From a virus, in the IMG/VR virus record IMGVR_UViG_3300010354_000065, positions 1 through 64,000 of that record: a stretch of 64,000 bases of DNA, one strand, 5' to 3'. The position numbers and the translations under genes are program-made. Of this stretch, positions 34,601 to 43,385 are shown in pieces (the first letter of the stretch is position 1; the number at the start of each line of letters is the position of its first letter). A model generated the notes under the pieces. It was not told the origin of the DNA. It was given only the letters and a program-made list of their open reading frames with translations, and did not search any database.

Positions 34601-37037
34601 GTGAATATCCACCAGTGAAAGCTCCGTATACCCCCGTAAACGTTCCCGTAAACGTCCTGCTAAAACCTCCTGTAAACGTTTGCGAATATGAAGCATTGAA
34701 CGTACCTGTGTAGAGATTATTATAAGTTCCCGAGAACACATTGTACAGACCTGTATATTGGCTTGTAAATACCTTTGTGTAATCTCCAGTAAACACCTGT
34801 GAGAAAGTACCTGTCCACTCATTGGTAAACGTACTACTATAATTTCCAACATATACGGCACTATACGTGCCTGTCCAAGCTGATGTATATGAGTTAGTAT
34901 ACACAGAAGAGAAGGTAGTACCAAGATTATACGTTCCTGCGTATGTACTTGTATATGCAGAGGTAAAGGTACCCGTGTAGTTACCGGTAAAGGTTTGTAA
35001 ATACGCACCCGTGAATCCCTGACCTATGAAATATGATACACCACCTGTGTAAGGAGAAGGGGTTCCTGTAAAAACAGGATAATTTAAATATGAACCGCTG
35101 TAGGTCGTTGTATATACTGCAGAAATGTATTCTTTGACATTGAATGCGCCGGTAAACACACCATAAGAAACACCGCTGTACGGGTTAACGTACGACCCCG
35201 GATAAGTGCCCTGATAGCTTCCTACAAACGATCCCGTAAAGTACCCAGCATAATAACCGACATACGCTACACCATTGAAAGGGCTAACGCGTGAGCCTGT
35301 AAAATGACTCACATATGCACCAGCGTACGTTCCTTGATATGTTCCTACAAATATACCGGGAACTGCTGATCCTGTGAAACTTTTTGTAAACGGTGCTGGG
35401 CCTGCATATGATGCACCTGTATAAGGATGCACGTAATTGATTGCTGAAGGAGCATACGCTCCTGTGTAAGAATTTACATAAAGACCTAAAAACCCAGCTG
35501 TTGTATATGTGCCAGTATATGCACCCGTGTAGGCCAATCCTGAATATGGAACAGAACCATAACTTCCTACAAAATTACGGGTGAAATTTGAAATACCGCT
35601 CGTTGTAAAGGCTCGAGAAAATATACGTGAAAACGATCCACCGTAAGTAGATGAATACACTCCGGAAAATGAACCAGAAGCAAAACTTGCCGTCCACGCT
35701 CCTGTGTATGTACCACCATATGTTGCTGTATATAAATTACCATAAGCACCGGAGAAGTTACCTGTGTAAATATTACTAAAATAATTAGTAAAGTTGCCTG
35801 TGTAGGCACCGGTGTATACTTTAGAGTAAGATGCAGTGAAGGTGTTGTATGCAAATCCAACTAAAGAAGCATTGAATGATGATACATCCGGATCTTCTGA
35901 ACGGATAGCAAATGTTGTATCCTGTGCTGCAATGTTCCCAACATTCGGAACAACAATTAAATACCCAGTCGTATTTGTTGTCTTGTTTGAGACAGCTATT
36001 GTAGCGTTCGCAACAACGCTTCCGTTAGCTGCATAGTTTTCTACAACAGCACCTGCATCAAAAAAGAAGTTATTTCCTTTTGCGGATATGTAAGCAATGT
36101 TCGTTAACGGCTGAGTTACTGTCTCAAATTGGCTAAACGTGTTTATAGAACCATTGCCATTAATGATATTCGTTAATGTTAAAACTTTTTCTGAAACAAT
36201 AACATTAGCGTGGTCTATACTGTATCCCCAACCACCACTCGTCAAAGCATTAATATAAATGAACGATACTTTACCTGTCTCATTTGAAACTTCTGTAACG
36301 CGTGCTTTTCCTTGTTTACCGTTAGAAGACGATACACTAAAAATATCTCCAACAGCAAATTCAGCACCGCCATCAAGCACCGTTAGAGATGTCATTGATC
36401 CAATAACAGTTGGGGCATTTTCAAACGTTGTGTCTGCTGTTGATGTTATTAGTTCGCCAGTTTGAAATTTACCACGTAGATTACTTAAATAGGCTACTTG
36501 CTGATACTTACCAGCAATACGACGAGTTACAAGACTTTCTAGAAAGGCTTTTGCTCCGCTTCGGGATCCAACTATTTCTTTGCCTACAAACGCTTGAGTG
36601 CGTTCACTAACAGTCAGCTCAAGGTAAATTGGTTTGACCCATGTACCATCAGAACTCTTAAAAATATCCTCACCAGGAAAAGTAACTGTTGCTTCTTCGT
36701 TGAACAGACCTTGAATTAAAAGCTGAACACCGCGCTCTGTGCCTTTTGATTTGTAAATATCAGAAGCATGCTTGATTAAAAACTGAGAGTTTGCTTCTGA
36801 ACTTAGAGGAACTCCCGCAAGATATTTGTTTGTAAAATACTTTACAAAATCAGGCGAGGTTGCATCAATATTTCTATAGTCTAGTAAGTTTCTGGAAGCG
36901 TTTAAAGCTTCTCCCTCAGACTCCATCCACCTGTAATATTCTTTAACAAAACTAACAAAGCGAGGACCTTCATCCCTATAAAAATCAGGGAAGTGGGCTT
37001 CAACTAAAGGGAAAACTAATTCTTCTATTTGTTTCAT
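31620..37037 (-). CDS. gp7: gp7-like baseplate wedge protein with inserted tetrapeptide repeats (1805 aa)
   Basis: Residues 1-170 resemble the C-terminal conserved region of T4 gp7: IYKSKGTERGVQLLIQGLFN parallels FYSTKGIEASYKFLFKVLYN, and the position after gp6 agrees. Residues about 396-932 are [YF]-[TSAV]-G-x tetrads like those of the two repeat proteins. Residues about 935-1330 carry four copies of a GNTAVxGL...GHxL module, also found in the 19622 gene. The C-terminus is a conserved wedge-like end (QDNEYYQEYSYEVQTKVPFD). ATGA overlap with gp6. A core wedge protein carrying this repeat is unusual. Confidence 0.8.
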   Translation of the reverse strand: MKQIEELVFPLVEAHFPDFYRDEGPRFVSFVKEYYRWMESEGEALNASRNLLDYRNIDATSPDFVKYFTNKYLAGVPLSSEANSQFLIKHASDIYKSKGTERGVQLLIQGLFNEEATVTFPGEDIFKSSDGTWVKPIYLELTVSERTQAFVGKEIVGSRSGAKAFLESLVTRRIAGKYQQVAYLSNLRGKFQTGELITSTADTTFENAPTVIGSMTSLTVLDGGAEFAVGDIFSVSSSNGKQGKARVTEVSNETGKVSFIYINALTSGGWGYSIDHANVIVSEKVLTLTNIINGNGSINTFSQFETVTQPLTNIAYISAKGNNFFFDAGAVVENYAANGSVVANATIAVSNKTTNTTGYLIVVPNVGNIAAQDTTFAIRSEDPDVSSFNASLVGFAYNTFTASYSKVYTGAYTGNFTNYFSNIYTGNFSGAYGNLYTATYGGTYTGAWTASFASGSFSGVYSSTYGGSFSRIFSRAFTTSGISNFTRNFVGSYGSVPYSGLAYTGAYTGTYTTAGFLGLYVNSYTGAYAPSAINYVHPYTGASYAGPAPFTKSFTGSAVPGIFVGTYQGTYAGAYVSHFTGSRVSPFNGVAYVGYYAGYFTGSFVGSYQGTYPGSYVNPYSGVSYGVFTGAFNVKEYISAVYTTTYSGSYLNYPVFTGTPSPYTGGVSYFIGQGFTGAYLQTFTGNYTGTFTSAYTSTYAGTYNLGTTFSSVYTNSYTSAWTGTYSAVYVGNYSSTFTNEWTGTFSQVFTGDYTKVFTSQYTGLYNVFSGTYNNLYTGTFNASYSQTFTGGFSRTFTGTFTGVYGAFTGGYSRLFTGTFSQSFTGAFTPTFTGVFNQSFSGSYNTTYTGFFTTTFTSSGSFTGAFAPSFSGTYNSFTGVYTRDAYTKAFAGLFTGSFTGTYTPSFTGGFTASFTGVYGGFTGNYTLSYTGLYTSGGNRINTTEAHDFSNNDLVRYHVRSGNTAIAELQIGVAYYVVNTVQGSTSLYLSSTPGGATISMTRGGNETGHDLIKTYGTAVISGYTDRTATGNTTGSNATYTSFSFNAQTDVSNTNDTITISNHTFENNYVVRYSVATGNSAIDGLVNGRPYYVVNTTAATFQLATTRNGTPVNISSSNRNEDGHTFTYATGFLGVVDIGVNGFIGSPYTYIVGDVSNTYARVANVSTGTGAGFQIGLLTDTENVLLSPDFIESRNTGNVAFSGIMLNGRGSNVSAGGYGTNTTFNANTDVTGGTGGTGVLLPSSIYFNANTGVANTTEVITLLTKHPFSNNETVTYAVHPTNTAVSGLTNGSTYYVINTTPGSTTLQLSLTSGGAPINITAGLTQTGHSLTRAGVTGSNNTIAITTAIDFVPNTAVLYYTDSGNTAVGGLSNNTVYYIDQANATHVALKTSYTGSRVALTKGLTQTGHRLYGPLKILTGANSSYSNVGYNEPMFRGLGFVKFPGTSLDTILLDALRFDSTTIGSIASIVAVNPGSEYNVDPFVTVVDTFVVGYNARDYVMQVSNTVGAFVVGEQIQQSYSNPAIQLTVNTFSGTAANGISTSTFVINEFVYQGTSPATATASGFVQEAAISAGSGSVKLINTTGTFVNTTGSSTLLKGLSSGSTSNVSAVTTTTYATTARALVKSANSSVLKLKRINLENTFLLNNAIIGRTSGTTANVVSIVEDANTIPVGLNAAIEANVQTANNVVKKLAVADSGFGYLDQETVTLTKEGSVFSVTAIVELGQQGVGAGYYSSTRGFISDDKKLQDNEYYQEYSYEVQTKVPFDRYFDVLKQITHVAGTRAFGKVNTLSLANLAMTAINSIETSNT
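31643..31650 (-). promoter_or_regulatory. T4-type late promoter (TATAAATA) before gp8
   Basis: TATAAATA on the minus strand inside the last codons of the gp7 gene, 31 bases upstream of the gp8 ATG, giving a possible separate late transcript for gp8 and everything to its left. Confidence 0.7.
34240..35850 (-). repeat. 12-bp period tetrapeptide repeat array inside gp7 (about 1.6 kb)
   Basis: About 135 units of [YF]-[TSAV]-G-x encoded with 12-base periodicity, interrupted by short non-repeat loops (for example near 35030-35110 and 35390-35460). Flanked on both sides by ordinary gp7-type sequence. Confidence 0.85.
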
Positions 37038-38821
37038 TCTTTGACACCAACAGCTGTAACAACCACATCCAGCGGGTCAATAGCCAGTATTGTATTTGTT
37101 TTACTTTGTATGTTTTTTGAACTTGTCTTAAAACGAAGCTCAATATAATTACCCTCATAAGCACTTATATTGAAAGAATCACTTACTGTTAATTGACCTG
37201 TTTCGTAGTTTATACTGCCAACAGATTTCAGTACACGTATGGTCAGAGCCTCTTGTAGTGCAATGTAAACGCTTCCTAGAGAATCATCAATCAGAACACA
37301 CCTTGAGCCATCATAAGTGAACGATGAGCTCGTGAGAGTGTGTCCAAAATGGGTTTCTGATGTGGTTAACTTTTTACCTGTCTCTGTTTGCAATTTGTTA
37401 CTAACAGTTGTTGTGAAAGGATATCCCTCATTTAACCTAGGCGTAATACGTTTAATAAGTGTCAATTCCGTGTCATTGCTTACTACGCTTGCGTCTGAGG
37501 CATCAATTGCTTTGACGAGGTTACTGTAATGTAAAGTCTTTTTGAAATCAGATAAGTTTTGTTGGTTGAAACCACTGATGGCTGCTTTAGCGCTTGTTTC
37601 TATATCACTTGATGTTTTGTTCGTAATATTTGTGTTGAAATAAACAGTTGTTTGTACATCAACATAGAGGAATTCAGGATCGACAAACACCACTTGCATA
37701 CTCAATGGTGTTTTATCTTTAATGTAGTTATGGTAAGCCTGTTTACGTAACTCCGGAGCTCCATCAGCTTCAGCTACATCAACACAAACAAACACTTTAC
37801 CATATTGAGGAGGCGTAGCTTCCTCACCACCATACACACTTATTGCTTGAATATCCGAAAACTGTGCTTTTAATAACGTCTCATAATCTGAAGCGGTAAC
37901 CGCTCTGTTTTGTGATTGAAATGAACGAGGTGCGTTATATCTAATAGATTCTGTAGTCTCAGCTACAGAACCTCCACTAGCAGAAGTAACTGTTGTCACC
38001 GACACATTAGAGTGTCCATCTATTGGACCATCTTCTTGAAACACTCTTGCTCCGTTTGGTAGTTCACCTGAGCATGCACGATATTTCACAACAACAGTAG
38101 ACCCGTCTTTCGGACGTCTGCCGAAAACATTATCACCAAAAATTATTTCATATTGTTGATTTTGTGCTGCTTGTAAAAAGAATACTCGTGATGATTCTGT
38201 AATATTATACAGTTGCGAAGCAAATGTGTATGTTAAAGTAGTCTGACCACCATCCTCGTACACAGTGACATCAAGAGAAGAAGTATCAATAGTTGGATTT
38301 GATAATACAAATCGCTGTGAGGTGTTTGAATAATTTAAAACAAAAGCTTCTGTTTTTATTGCGCCTTCATAAACATCCATTGTCTGTACAAAACTTGCTC
38401 CGTTTGCGGAAAGTACGTACGATTCGTTTGTGACGAAGGTATAATTATTTGAACCCACTCGTGAGCTAAAAGATGTATACTTTGGAACATACACCGAAGC
38501 AGCACCTGAAGATGGCGTAACATTTATTGTTATTGTTGCTTTAGCCGAGTTAAACGAGCGTGGTGTATAGTTTAATTCTTTCGCATGAGAAACAACGCTG
38601 TCCCGGAGCTGGGCCGTGTCCAAAAACATCTCACTTGCTACCATATTAGTGTAGAAAGCATTTAAATATGCATTGTATGCGAGGACGTCTAACAACACAT
38701 TCATATTAGACCCTTCATAATTCAGGTCTTTGAACTGTGTGTTATTTTTTAAGAATGTTTTTAGATTGTTTTTTAGACTTGCAAAATCTAAACCAACCAA
38801 GTCTATGTTTGTGTTGGCCAT
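37034..38821 (-). CDS. gp6: Baseplate wedge protein gp6 (J-like)
   Basis: gp6 forms the inner ring that clamps baseplate wedges around the hub. The N-terminus (NLKTFLKNNTQFKDLNYEGS, then NMNVLLDVLAYNAYLNAFYT) is highly characteristic of the gp6/P2 gpJ family, and a gpJ-type core follows (NAPRSFQSQNRAVTASDYET). At 595 aa it is close to T4's 660. It overlaps gp7 (ATGA) and gp25 (TAATG), so the wedge genes 25-6-7 are translationally linked. Confidence 0.95.
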   Translation of the reverse strand: MANTNIDLVGLDFASLKNNLKTFLKNNTQFKDLNYEGSNMNVLLDVLAYNAYLNAFYTNMVASEMFLDTAQLRDSVVSHAKELNYTPRSFNSAKATITINVTPSSGAASVYVPKYTSFSSRVGSNNYTFVTNESYVLSANGASFVQTMDVYEGAIKTEAFVLNYSNTSQRFVLSNPTIDTSSLDVTVYEDGGQTTLTYTFASQLYNITESSRVFFLQAAQNQQYEIIFGDNVFGRRPKDGSTVVVKYRACSGELPNGARVFQEDGPIDGHSNVSVTTVTSASGGSVAETTESIRYNAPRSFQSQNRAVTASDYETLLKAQFSDIQAISVYGGEEATPPQYGKVFVCVDVAEADGAPELRKQAYHNYIKDKTPLSMQVVFVDPEFLYVDVQTTVYFNTNITNKTSSDIETSAKAAISGFNQQNLSDFKKTLHYSNLVKAIDASDASVVSNDTELTLIKRITPRLNEGYPFTTTVSNKLQTETGKKLTTSETHFGHTLTSSSFTYDGSRCVLIDDSLGSVYIALQEALTIRVLKSVGSINYETGQLTVSDSFNISAYEGNYIELRFKTSSKNIQSKTNTILAIDPLDVVVTAVGVKE

Positions 38822-39249
38822 TATCGGATCCTATTTAAAACTAGCTCAAGAACAACGGGCTCGGAATTATTTATTACACGGAAAACTATAGTTACATATG
38901 CCTGATGCTCATCGACCTCAAGGTTTGTTATAACATCTAAAACGTTTGCTCGGGGTTCGTAGTTCTCAATGGTTTTTTTAACGTAGTCAGATACTATTTG
39001 CTCTGTCGCCGGTCCAGCATTCTCAAACAACAAAGCTCTTATGTCGCTTCCTAACGAATTATTAAAGAGGCGGTCTCCTCTATTTGTTAACAAAAGATTA
39101 CGGATAGAACTCTTCACAGCATCCTCGTTTACAAGACGAGCTATGTCTCGTGTTGTTTCATAAGAAACAAAATCAGTAAAAAAGTCAGAATATAATTCTT
39201 GTTTTAACCTTATAGGGGTAAATGCTTGTTTTTGAGTAACTAACGCCAT
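38821..39249 (-). CDS. gp25: Baseplate wedge protein gp25
   Basis: A 142-aa homologue of T4 gp25 (132 aa) and of the type VI secretion protein TssE, the sheath-initiating wedge subunit. Family signatures: an ARLVNEDAVKSSIRNLLLTN segment followed by RGDRLFNNSLGSDIRALLFE, which contains the conserved EPR-like turn region, and a C-terminal beta-alpha unit. It lies between gp5 and gp6, as expected. Confidence 0.95.
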   Translation of the reverse strand: MALVTQKQAFTPIRLKQELYSDFFTDFVSYETTRDIARLVNEDAVKSSIRNLLLTNRGDRLFNNSLGSDIRALLFENAGPATEQIVSDYVKKTIENYEPRANVLDVITNLEVDEHQAYVTIVFRVINNSEPVVLELVLNRIR

Positions 39250-39264
39250 TACTTTTCCTTACTG

Positions 39265-40086
39265 TTAACCTGAAGGACCGCCTGTTGAACTGGGTCCACC
39301 CTGTACGCCTGTGTGGGTGTGAGTAGACAGTCCCACTCCTGCCCCAGTTATTGTTCCTGATGCTGTTATGCTTGATGGTGTTGTTATACTACCTGACACT
39401 TTCAGTTGTCCGTTAATTTGCACTATTGGTGTTGTTATAGTTACCGATTGTGGCGAAGTTACAGATATAGAACCACGTGCTTCAATATTAATATTGCCTT
39501 GTACAAAAAGCGTTTTATCTTTCACTACTATTTCGAAATCATCTCCAACGATTTTGCTTACTTTCCTACCATCTACGTTAATCTCTTCATACGTTCCAGA
39601 GCGATGATAGTTATGAATACGCTGTGCGTTGGGTGTATCATCTACCTCAAACACATGCCCAGATTCTGTTCTTACAACCTTATTGTAAGGAAATTTGGCT
39701 GCAAATGCTGAAGGTGGCTCTGGTCCAGTCTGTTCTTTATTTATTAACGGCTGATCAGATGCAAGTTGTGGAATATCTCCGATCCCTGGAATTGATCCAA
39801 ATATAACAGGTATATTTGCTTCACGGCCGTCTAAGAAAAACCCTAAAACAGTTGACCCCACTGCTAATCCTGTTGCAGATATACCAACTTGCTTTAGGCT
39901 TGCACTAATAGGCGGTAAAATGACAGTCGCCCAGGGCAAATTCTCTGTTGGAGCATTTGCTTTGTTTTCATCATGGAGATTGTAAACCCTAACACGAACT
40001 CTGCCTCTTTTTTCAGGATCGTCACGGTCTTCAACTATACCAATAAACCACTTGAAACCCTCTTCACCTATAATTTTTGTTGTCAT
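39265..40086 (-). CDS. gp5: Baseplate spike gp5-like protein lacking the lysozyme domain
   Basis: The N-terminal OB-fold (about 10-110, GIVEDRDDPEKRGRVRVRVY) and the C-terminal beta-helix (VVRTESGHVFEVDDTPNAQR onward, with VTSPQSVTITTPIVQINGQL) correspond to T4 gp5 without its middle lysozyme. The tip contains STHTHTG, an HxH pattern like that binding iron in other phage spikes. At 273 aa, against 575 in T4, it resembles P2 gpV more. A transglycosylase domain in the 47812 gene may supply the missing activity. Confidence 0.88.
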   Translation of the reverse strand: MTTKIIGEEGFKWFIGIVEDRDDPEKRGRVRVRVYNLHDENKANAPTENLPWATVILPPISASLKQVGISATGLAVGSTVLGFFLDGREANIPVIFGSIPGIGDIPQLASDQPLINKEQTGPEPPSAFAAKFPYNKVVRTESGHVFEVDDTPNAQRIHNYHRSGTYEEINVDGRKVSKIVGDDFEIVVKDKTLFVQGNINIEARGSISVTSPQSVTITTPIVQINGQLKVSGSITTPSSITASGTITGAGVGLSTHTHTGVQGGPSSTGGPSG

Positions 40087-40087
40087 C

Positions 40088-41332
40088 TTATGATCCTAGC
40101 TGCACGCAATCAAAAACAATCCGATGTTTTGATGCATTTTGAAACGTAATCATATGTCTGAGTCTTACAATTAAGTAATCACCAGTACGAACTTTATCTA
40201 ACTTCTTTTGAGCTGATAAACCATCAATTTCAGGCATGTTCAATCGGACCACGTGGCCTACAGCTAATCCACTGTCTCCTGGCACCATAACACGTGTTAC
40301 ATCGTCATTTAACAACAATGAGAAAGAGTTTTTACCTGCTAGATTTTCCAAGACAAAAATAGGGGGACGTGATGTATCTTTCACACCAAAAAGAATTTGT
40401 GGTACGTTTTGTGCAAACTCATTCATCCATTCGCCTGAGTTTGGCCTGGCTTTCTTTTTATCAGGGGCAAACGAGGAAAACATTTCCTCTAAATTAAAAT
40501 CTATTGTCTCAATATTTTTTGTTGCAAGATCAAACATTTGGGTTTTCATTCGGTAAGCACCCTGTTGAAGCTTACGATAAGATTCGCCGTTATAAACTAG
40601 CTGATAATCTAAAATAGCTCGAAATGACTCCACCTCTTTTTGAGGAGATCCCATTGGATTCTGTTTGAAAGTAAAATCGCGTCCGGTTGACTCAACTTCT
40701 TTGAGGCCCCTCTCGAATAACCCTTTTATAGTTGTGAAATTGAACCCATATTGATTTTCAAAAAAGACATAAGGAGACATTTTATGTTCCGCGCCAACAG
40801 CTCGTTGTCTCAAAAAATCTATTGCTGCAAGGGGCTTTAGTTTTGGAAAGTTTAAAAGTTCGTTGCCAACAGTTGGCTCTTGATAAAATTTCTTTTTTGT
40901 AGAGAGAGAATTAACCAATATTCTTTGAACCATGTCGCTTATCAAACCGCTCATGTGAGAACGTATAGTTGAAGTGTTATTCAAATGCTCTTCACTTACA
41001 CAATGTAACGTGTATGTGATACCTTTGCTGTTTCTGAAAGGTTCGACATTTGTTACTTGAAAACATCTAAAAATAAATGTTGAAGGCTCTGTAATACCAG
41101 GTGTCTCGATTGTCAACTCTACCTTCTCTTCACCTATTATAGGTAACTTTGTTAAAAGATCGAGAGCATCAACAACTTCAATGGTAGCATACAGGGTTGG
41201 TTTCGTAACGTCTTCGTAAATATCAATAGTCAGTAACTGACTCATATCAAATATACCACCATCCCCTTTATGGGTTTGAATGGAGAGGTTTATTACCTTT
41301 ACATCATTAGTCTTATAACTATATTGTGTCAT
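40088..41332 (-). CDS. gp27: Baseplate hub protein, gp27-like
   Basis: A 414-aa protein one base upstream of the gp5 gene. The layout suits the gp27 torus that holds the spike: an N-terminal beta-barrel (LTIDIYEDVTKPTLYATIEV), a central helical part (KPLAAIDFLRQRAVG), and a second barrel ending in DYLIVRLRHMITF. In contractile systems the gp27 and gp5 parts are adjacent or fused (VgrG), which supports the call. The sequence match to T4 gp27 itself is weak. Confidence 0.72.
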   Translation of the reverse strand: MTQYSYKTNDVKVINLSIQTHKGDGGIFDMSQLLTIDIYEDVTKPTLYATIEVVDALDLLTKLPIIGEEKVELTIETPGITEPSTFIFRCFQVTNVEPFRNSKGITYTLHCVSEEHLNNTSTIRSHMSGLISDMVQRILVNSLSTKKKFYQEPTVGNELLNFPKLKPLAAIDFLRQRAVGAEHKMSPYVFFENQYGFNFTTIKGLFERGLKEVESTGRDFTFKQNPMGSPQKEVESFRAILDYQLVYNGESYRKLQQGAYRMKTQMFDLATKNIETIDFNLEEMFSSFAPDKKKARPNSGEWMNEFAQNVPQILFGVKDTSRPPIFVLENLAGKNSFSLLLNDDVTRVMVPGDSGLAVGHVVRLNMPEIDGLSAQKKLDKVRTGDYLIVRLRHMITFQNASKHRIVFDCVQLGS

Positions 41333-42174
41333 GACGTCATCAAATCCTTCATATCCTTTTCAATTTGATTGACGTATGCACTGCTCAAAAGAACAATATG
41401 TCTCTTTGCCTCATTCAATTCAAACTCAACATCGTATTGACTCACTGATGTCCAATATGTTTGCTCTTCGGGACTTATAGGCGTTGCTATAGTACTAACA
41501 CTAGTTATAGTAGCGTTAGCAGCTGCATCAGTCGTCATATGATAAACAGCCGTGTTTGCTTGCCAGGTTCCGGATACATGCTTTATAACAAGGTTGGTAC
41601 TATTGGCAAAAGAAATACTACCTGTTACAGATGATGACTGTTTAATCATATCATTTTCTGTGAAAGTGCCAAACGTTCCTGTCAGCGACACAATCTTATT
41701 GGTTTCAACAGCGTCAGAAAGTTCTTTACGCTCATAGTTGATAACACGGTTATTGTAACTAAGGATAGGAGCCCAGTATTGTTTTTGTACTGTTCCCAAA
41801 GCGTCATACGCTGAGGTTGAAATAACTCGGTCGTCTGTTTCGTGATTCACACGATAGTACGCAATCTGCTGTTGTGCATTTGCAATGCTACCGTATTTGG
41901 CAGTGATAAAACTCTCAAAAATATCCTGTGATTTTGGCCACTGATGCAACGGATCGGTAATATTATTGCTAAGATATATAATCCAATCGTACGTGGAATC
42001 GTTGTAATACTGTTCAGCTATTTGATCTGCTCGTTGACCGTCTTGTACTTGATATGGCAAAAATAAAGCAAGATTTTTTGCAACACTTTCCTCAAATCTG
42101 ATGCGTGCAATAATATTTGTAGCAACTGTGTTACTATGAAAGAGCGTAGGGAAGTATTTAAAAAAACCTGACAT
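41329..42174 (-). CDS. gp53: Baseplate wedge protein gp53
   Basis: gp53 strengthens contacts between neighbouring wedges and has a LysM-like fold. The signature is present: LPYQVQDGQRADQIAEQYYN followed by DSTYDWIIYLSNNITDP. At 281 aa it is longer than T4's 196; an inserted beta module (about 160-235, SLTGTFGTFTENDMI ... VSGTWQANTAV) of the kind also seen in gp8 and gp7 explains this. The start at 42174 shares one base with the gp48 stop; a GTG one codon earlier is less likely. Confidence 0.88.
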   Translation of the reverse strand: MSGFFKYFPTLFHSNTVATNIIARIRFEESVAKNLALFLPYQVQDGQRADQIAEQYYNDSTYDWIIYLSNNITDPLHQWPKSQDIFESFITAKYGSIANAQQQIAYYRVNHETDDRVISTSAYDALGTVQKQYWAPILSYNNRVINYERKELSDAVETNKIVSLTGTFGTFTENDMIKQSSSVTGSISFANSTNLVIKHVSGTWQANTAVYHMTTDAAANATITSVSTIATPISPEEQTYWTSVSQYDVEFELNEAKRHIVLLSSAYVNQIEKDMKDLMTS

Positions 42175-43373
42175 CACGGAGCTCCATTGAACGTACTATT
42201 ACCTGGTGGTAGATTTGCATCTGCAACTGCACCAGCTCTCTGATTAACATTAGCTTGCTCATCAGCTTTTTTCTTTGCTTCTACTGCCTTCTTTACATTC
42301 TCAGCACTAAACGCTTTGTCCTCTTTATCTTCCTCGCCTTCATCTCTTCTCGTGTAAGGTTCAATTTCTTTAAACGACATAGACACGTCAACAATTACAG
42401 GATCACCTGTCTTGAAGAAAGCAGGACCGTTGGGGGAATAGTTGACAGCCATGCCGGTCATAACACACTTTTTAAATTTGTATGGAACTTCTTTATTAGG
42501 ACCAAAAGAGATTTCACAAGTATCAGGAAAGCTAAAAGCAGTGTCTGCACTTCCTTTAATAAAACTAGGCAACATGGCTTTTTTCAATTGCTTAATTATT
42601 TTCTTAACTGTTTCGAGCTCAGCCCTCGAATTGGGAGCAAACCTGTATTGAAAGGAATGAGTTCTTAGCTCCACGTTATTAAAAATCACTGCTTGATATG
42701 GATTTGGTGTAAGACCTGATGCAATTCTTGCTACATCTTTAGCAACAGATTTTTGACCCAGAGCAGCTGCACCTGCTGCTGTGATAGCACCTACAGCAAC
42801 ACCCGCCATTGTAACGTCATCTGCTCCTCCCCTAACGCCACCTCCCGGTGCACCTTGTAATTCTCGAGTCCTTCTTATAAGTTGATCAGCCCCTGCACCT
42901 GCAAGTCCCAACTCAGCTGTATCATACCCTACTGTAAACACTTCGTTTAAATTACTTGGCATCGGTAAAACAATAGTCGCTGTGTATTGTTCTTTGGGTT
43001 TGTCTGTAGCGAGTATACGTTGATATGTTGCAAACTTGAACATAGTGAAATATTTTAAGTCTGTTGGATAAGTTAATGCGCTGGCAGGAACAGTAGGCTT
43101 TAAACTGGGAGGGGGTCCAGGATCTGCCTTTTCTGGGGCTATTCTTGGCAACCCATTAGTTGGGAATTGGGTTTGTATTTGGGCGGCGGGACTTTTTTCA
43201 AATAACCCACTTGCTGCTTTTGATAGTCCTGCTACACCTTTGTTAGCTACATCCTTCAATCCGTTCAGACTGACTTTATTTGCCAACGACGCCAGGCCAC
43301 CTTGAAGGTTGCTAAATTGTGCTTGTGCACCTGCTGTAATATCCGAAATTAAACCTGAACCTGGGAAAGACAT
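42174..43373 (-). CDS. gp48: Baseplate tail tube cap gp48
   Basis: gp48 sits on the hub and together with gp54 starts tube polymerisation. The 399-aa protein has a low-complexity N-terminus, a tube-like beta domain (YTATIVLPMPSNLNEVFTVG) and a C-terminal segment with PYKFKKCVMTGMAVNYSPNG, as in marine T4-like gp48. A mobile Gly/Ala-rich insert lies near 180-215. It is first in the minus-strand late operon, with only 12 bases separating its ATG from the divergent gp4 start. Confidence 0.85.
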   Translation of the reverse strand: MSFPGSGLISDITAGAQAQFSNLQGGLASLANKVSLNGLKDVANKGVAGLSKAASGLFEKSPAAQIQTQFPTNGLPRIAPEKADPGPPPSLKPTVPASALTYPTDLKYFTMFKFATYQRILATDKPKEQYTATIVLPMPSNLNEVFTVGYDTAELGLAGAGADQLIRRTRELQGAPGGGVRGGADDVTMAGVAVGAITAAGAAALGQKSVAKDVARIASGLTPNPYQAVIFNNVELRTHSFQYRFAPNSRAELETVKKIIKQLKKAMLPSFIKGSADTAFSFPDTCEISFGPNKEVPYKFKKCVMTGMAVNYSPNGPAFFKTGDPVIVDVSMSFKEIEPYTRRDEGEEDKEDKAFSAENVKKAVEAKKKADEQANVNQRAGAVADANLPPGNSTFNGAP

Positions 43374-43380
43374 ATAAATA
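43373..43380 (+). promoter_or_regulatory. T4-type late promoter (TATAAATA) before gp4
   Basis: TATAAATA on the plus strand between the divergent gp48 and gp4 starts. Its last base is only 5 bases before the gp4 ATG, so a transcript starting at the normal distance would be nearly leaderless for gp4 but would serve gp54 and later genes. Confidence 0.65.
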
Positions 43381-43385
43381 TTCCT

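Noticed and set aside
11362-37037. Diversity-generating retroelement acting on the repeat genes
   Set aside because: No reverse transcriptase or template repeat in the window, and the variation among units is spread over synonymous sites rather than at adenines.
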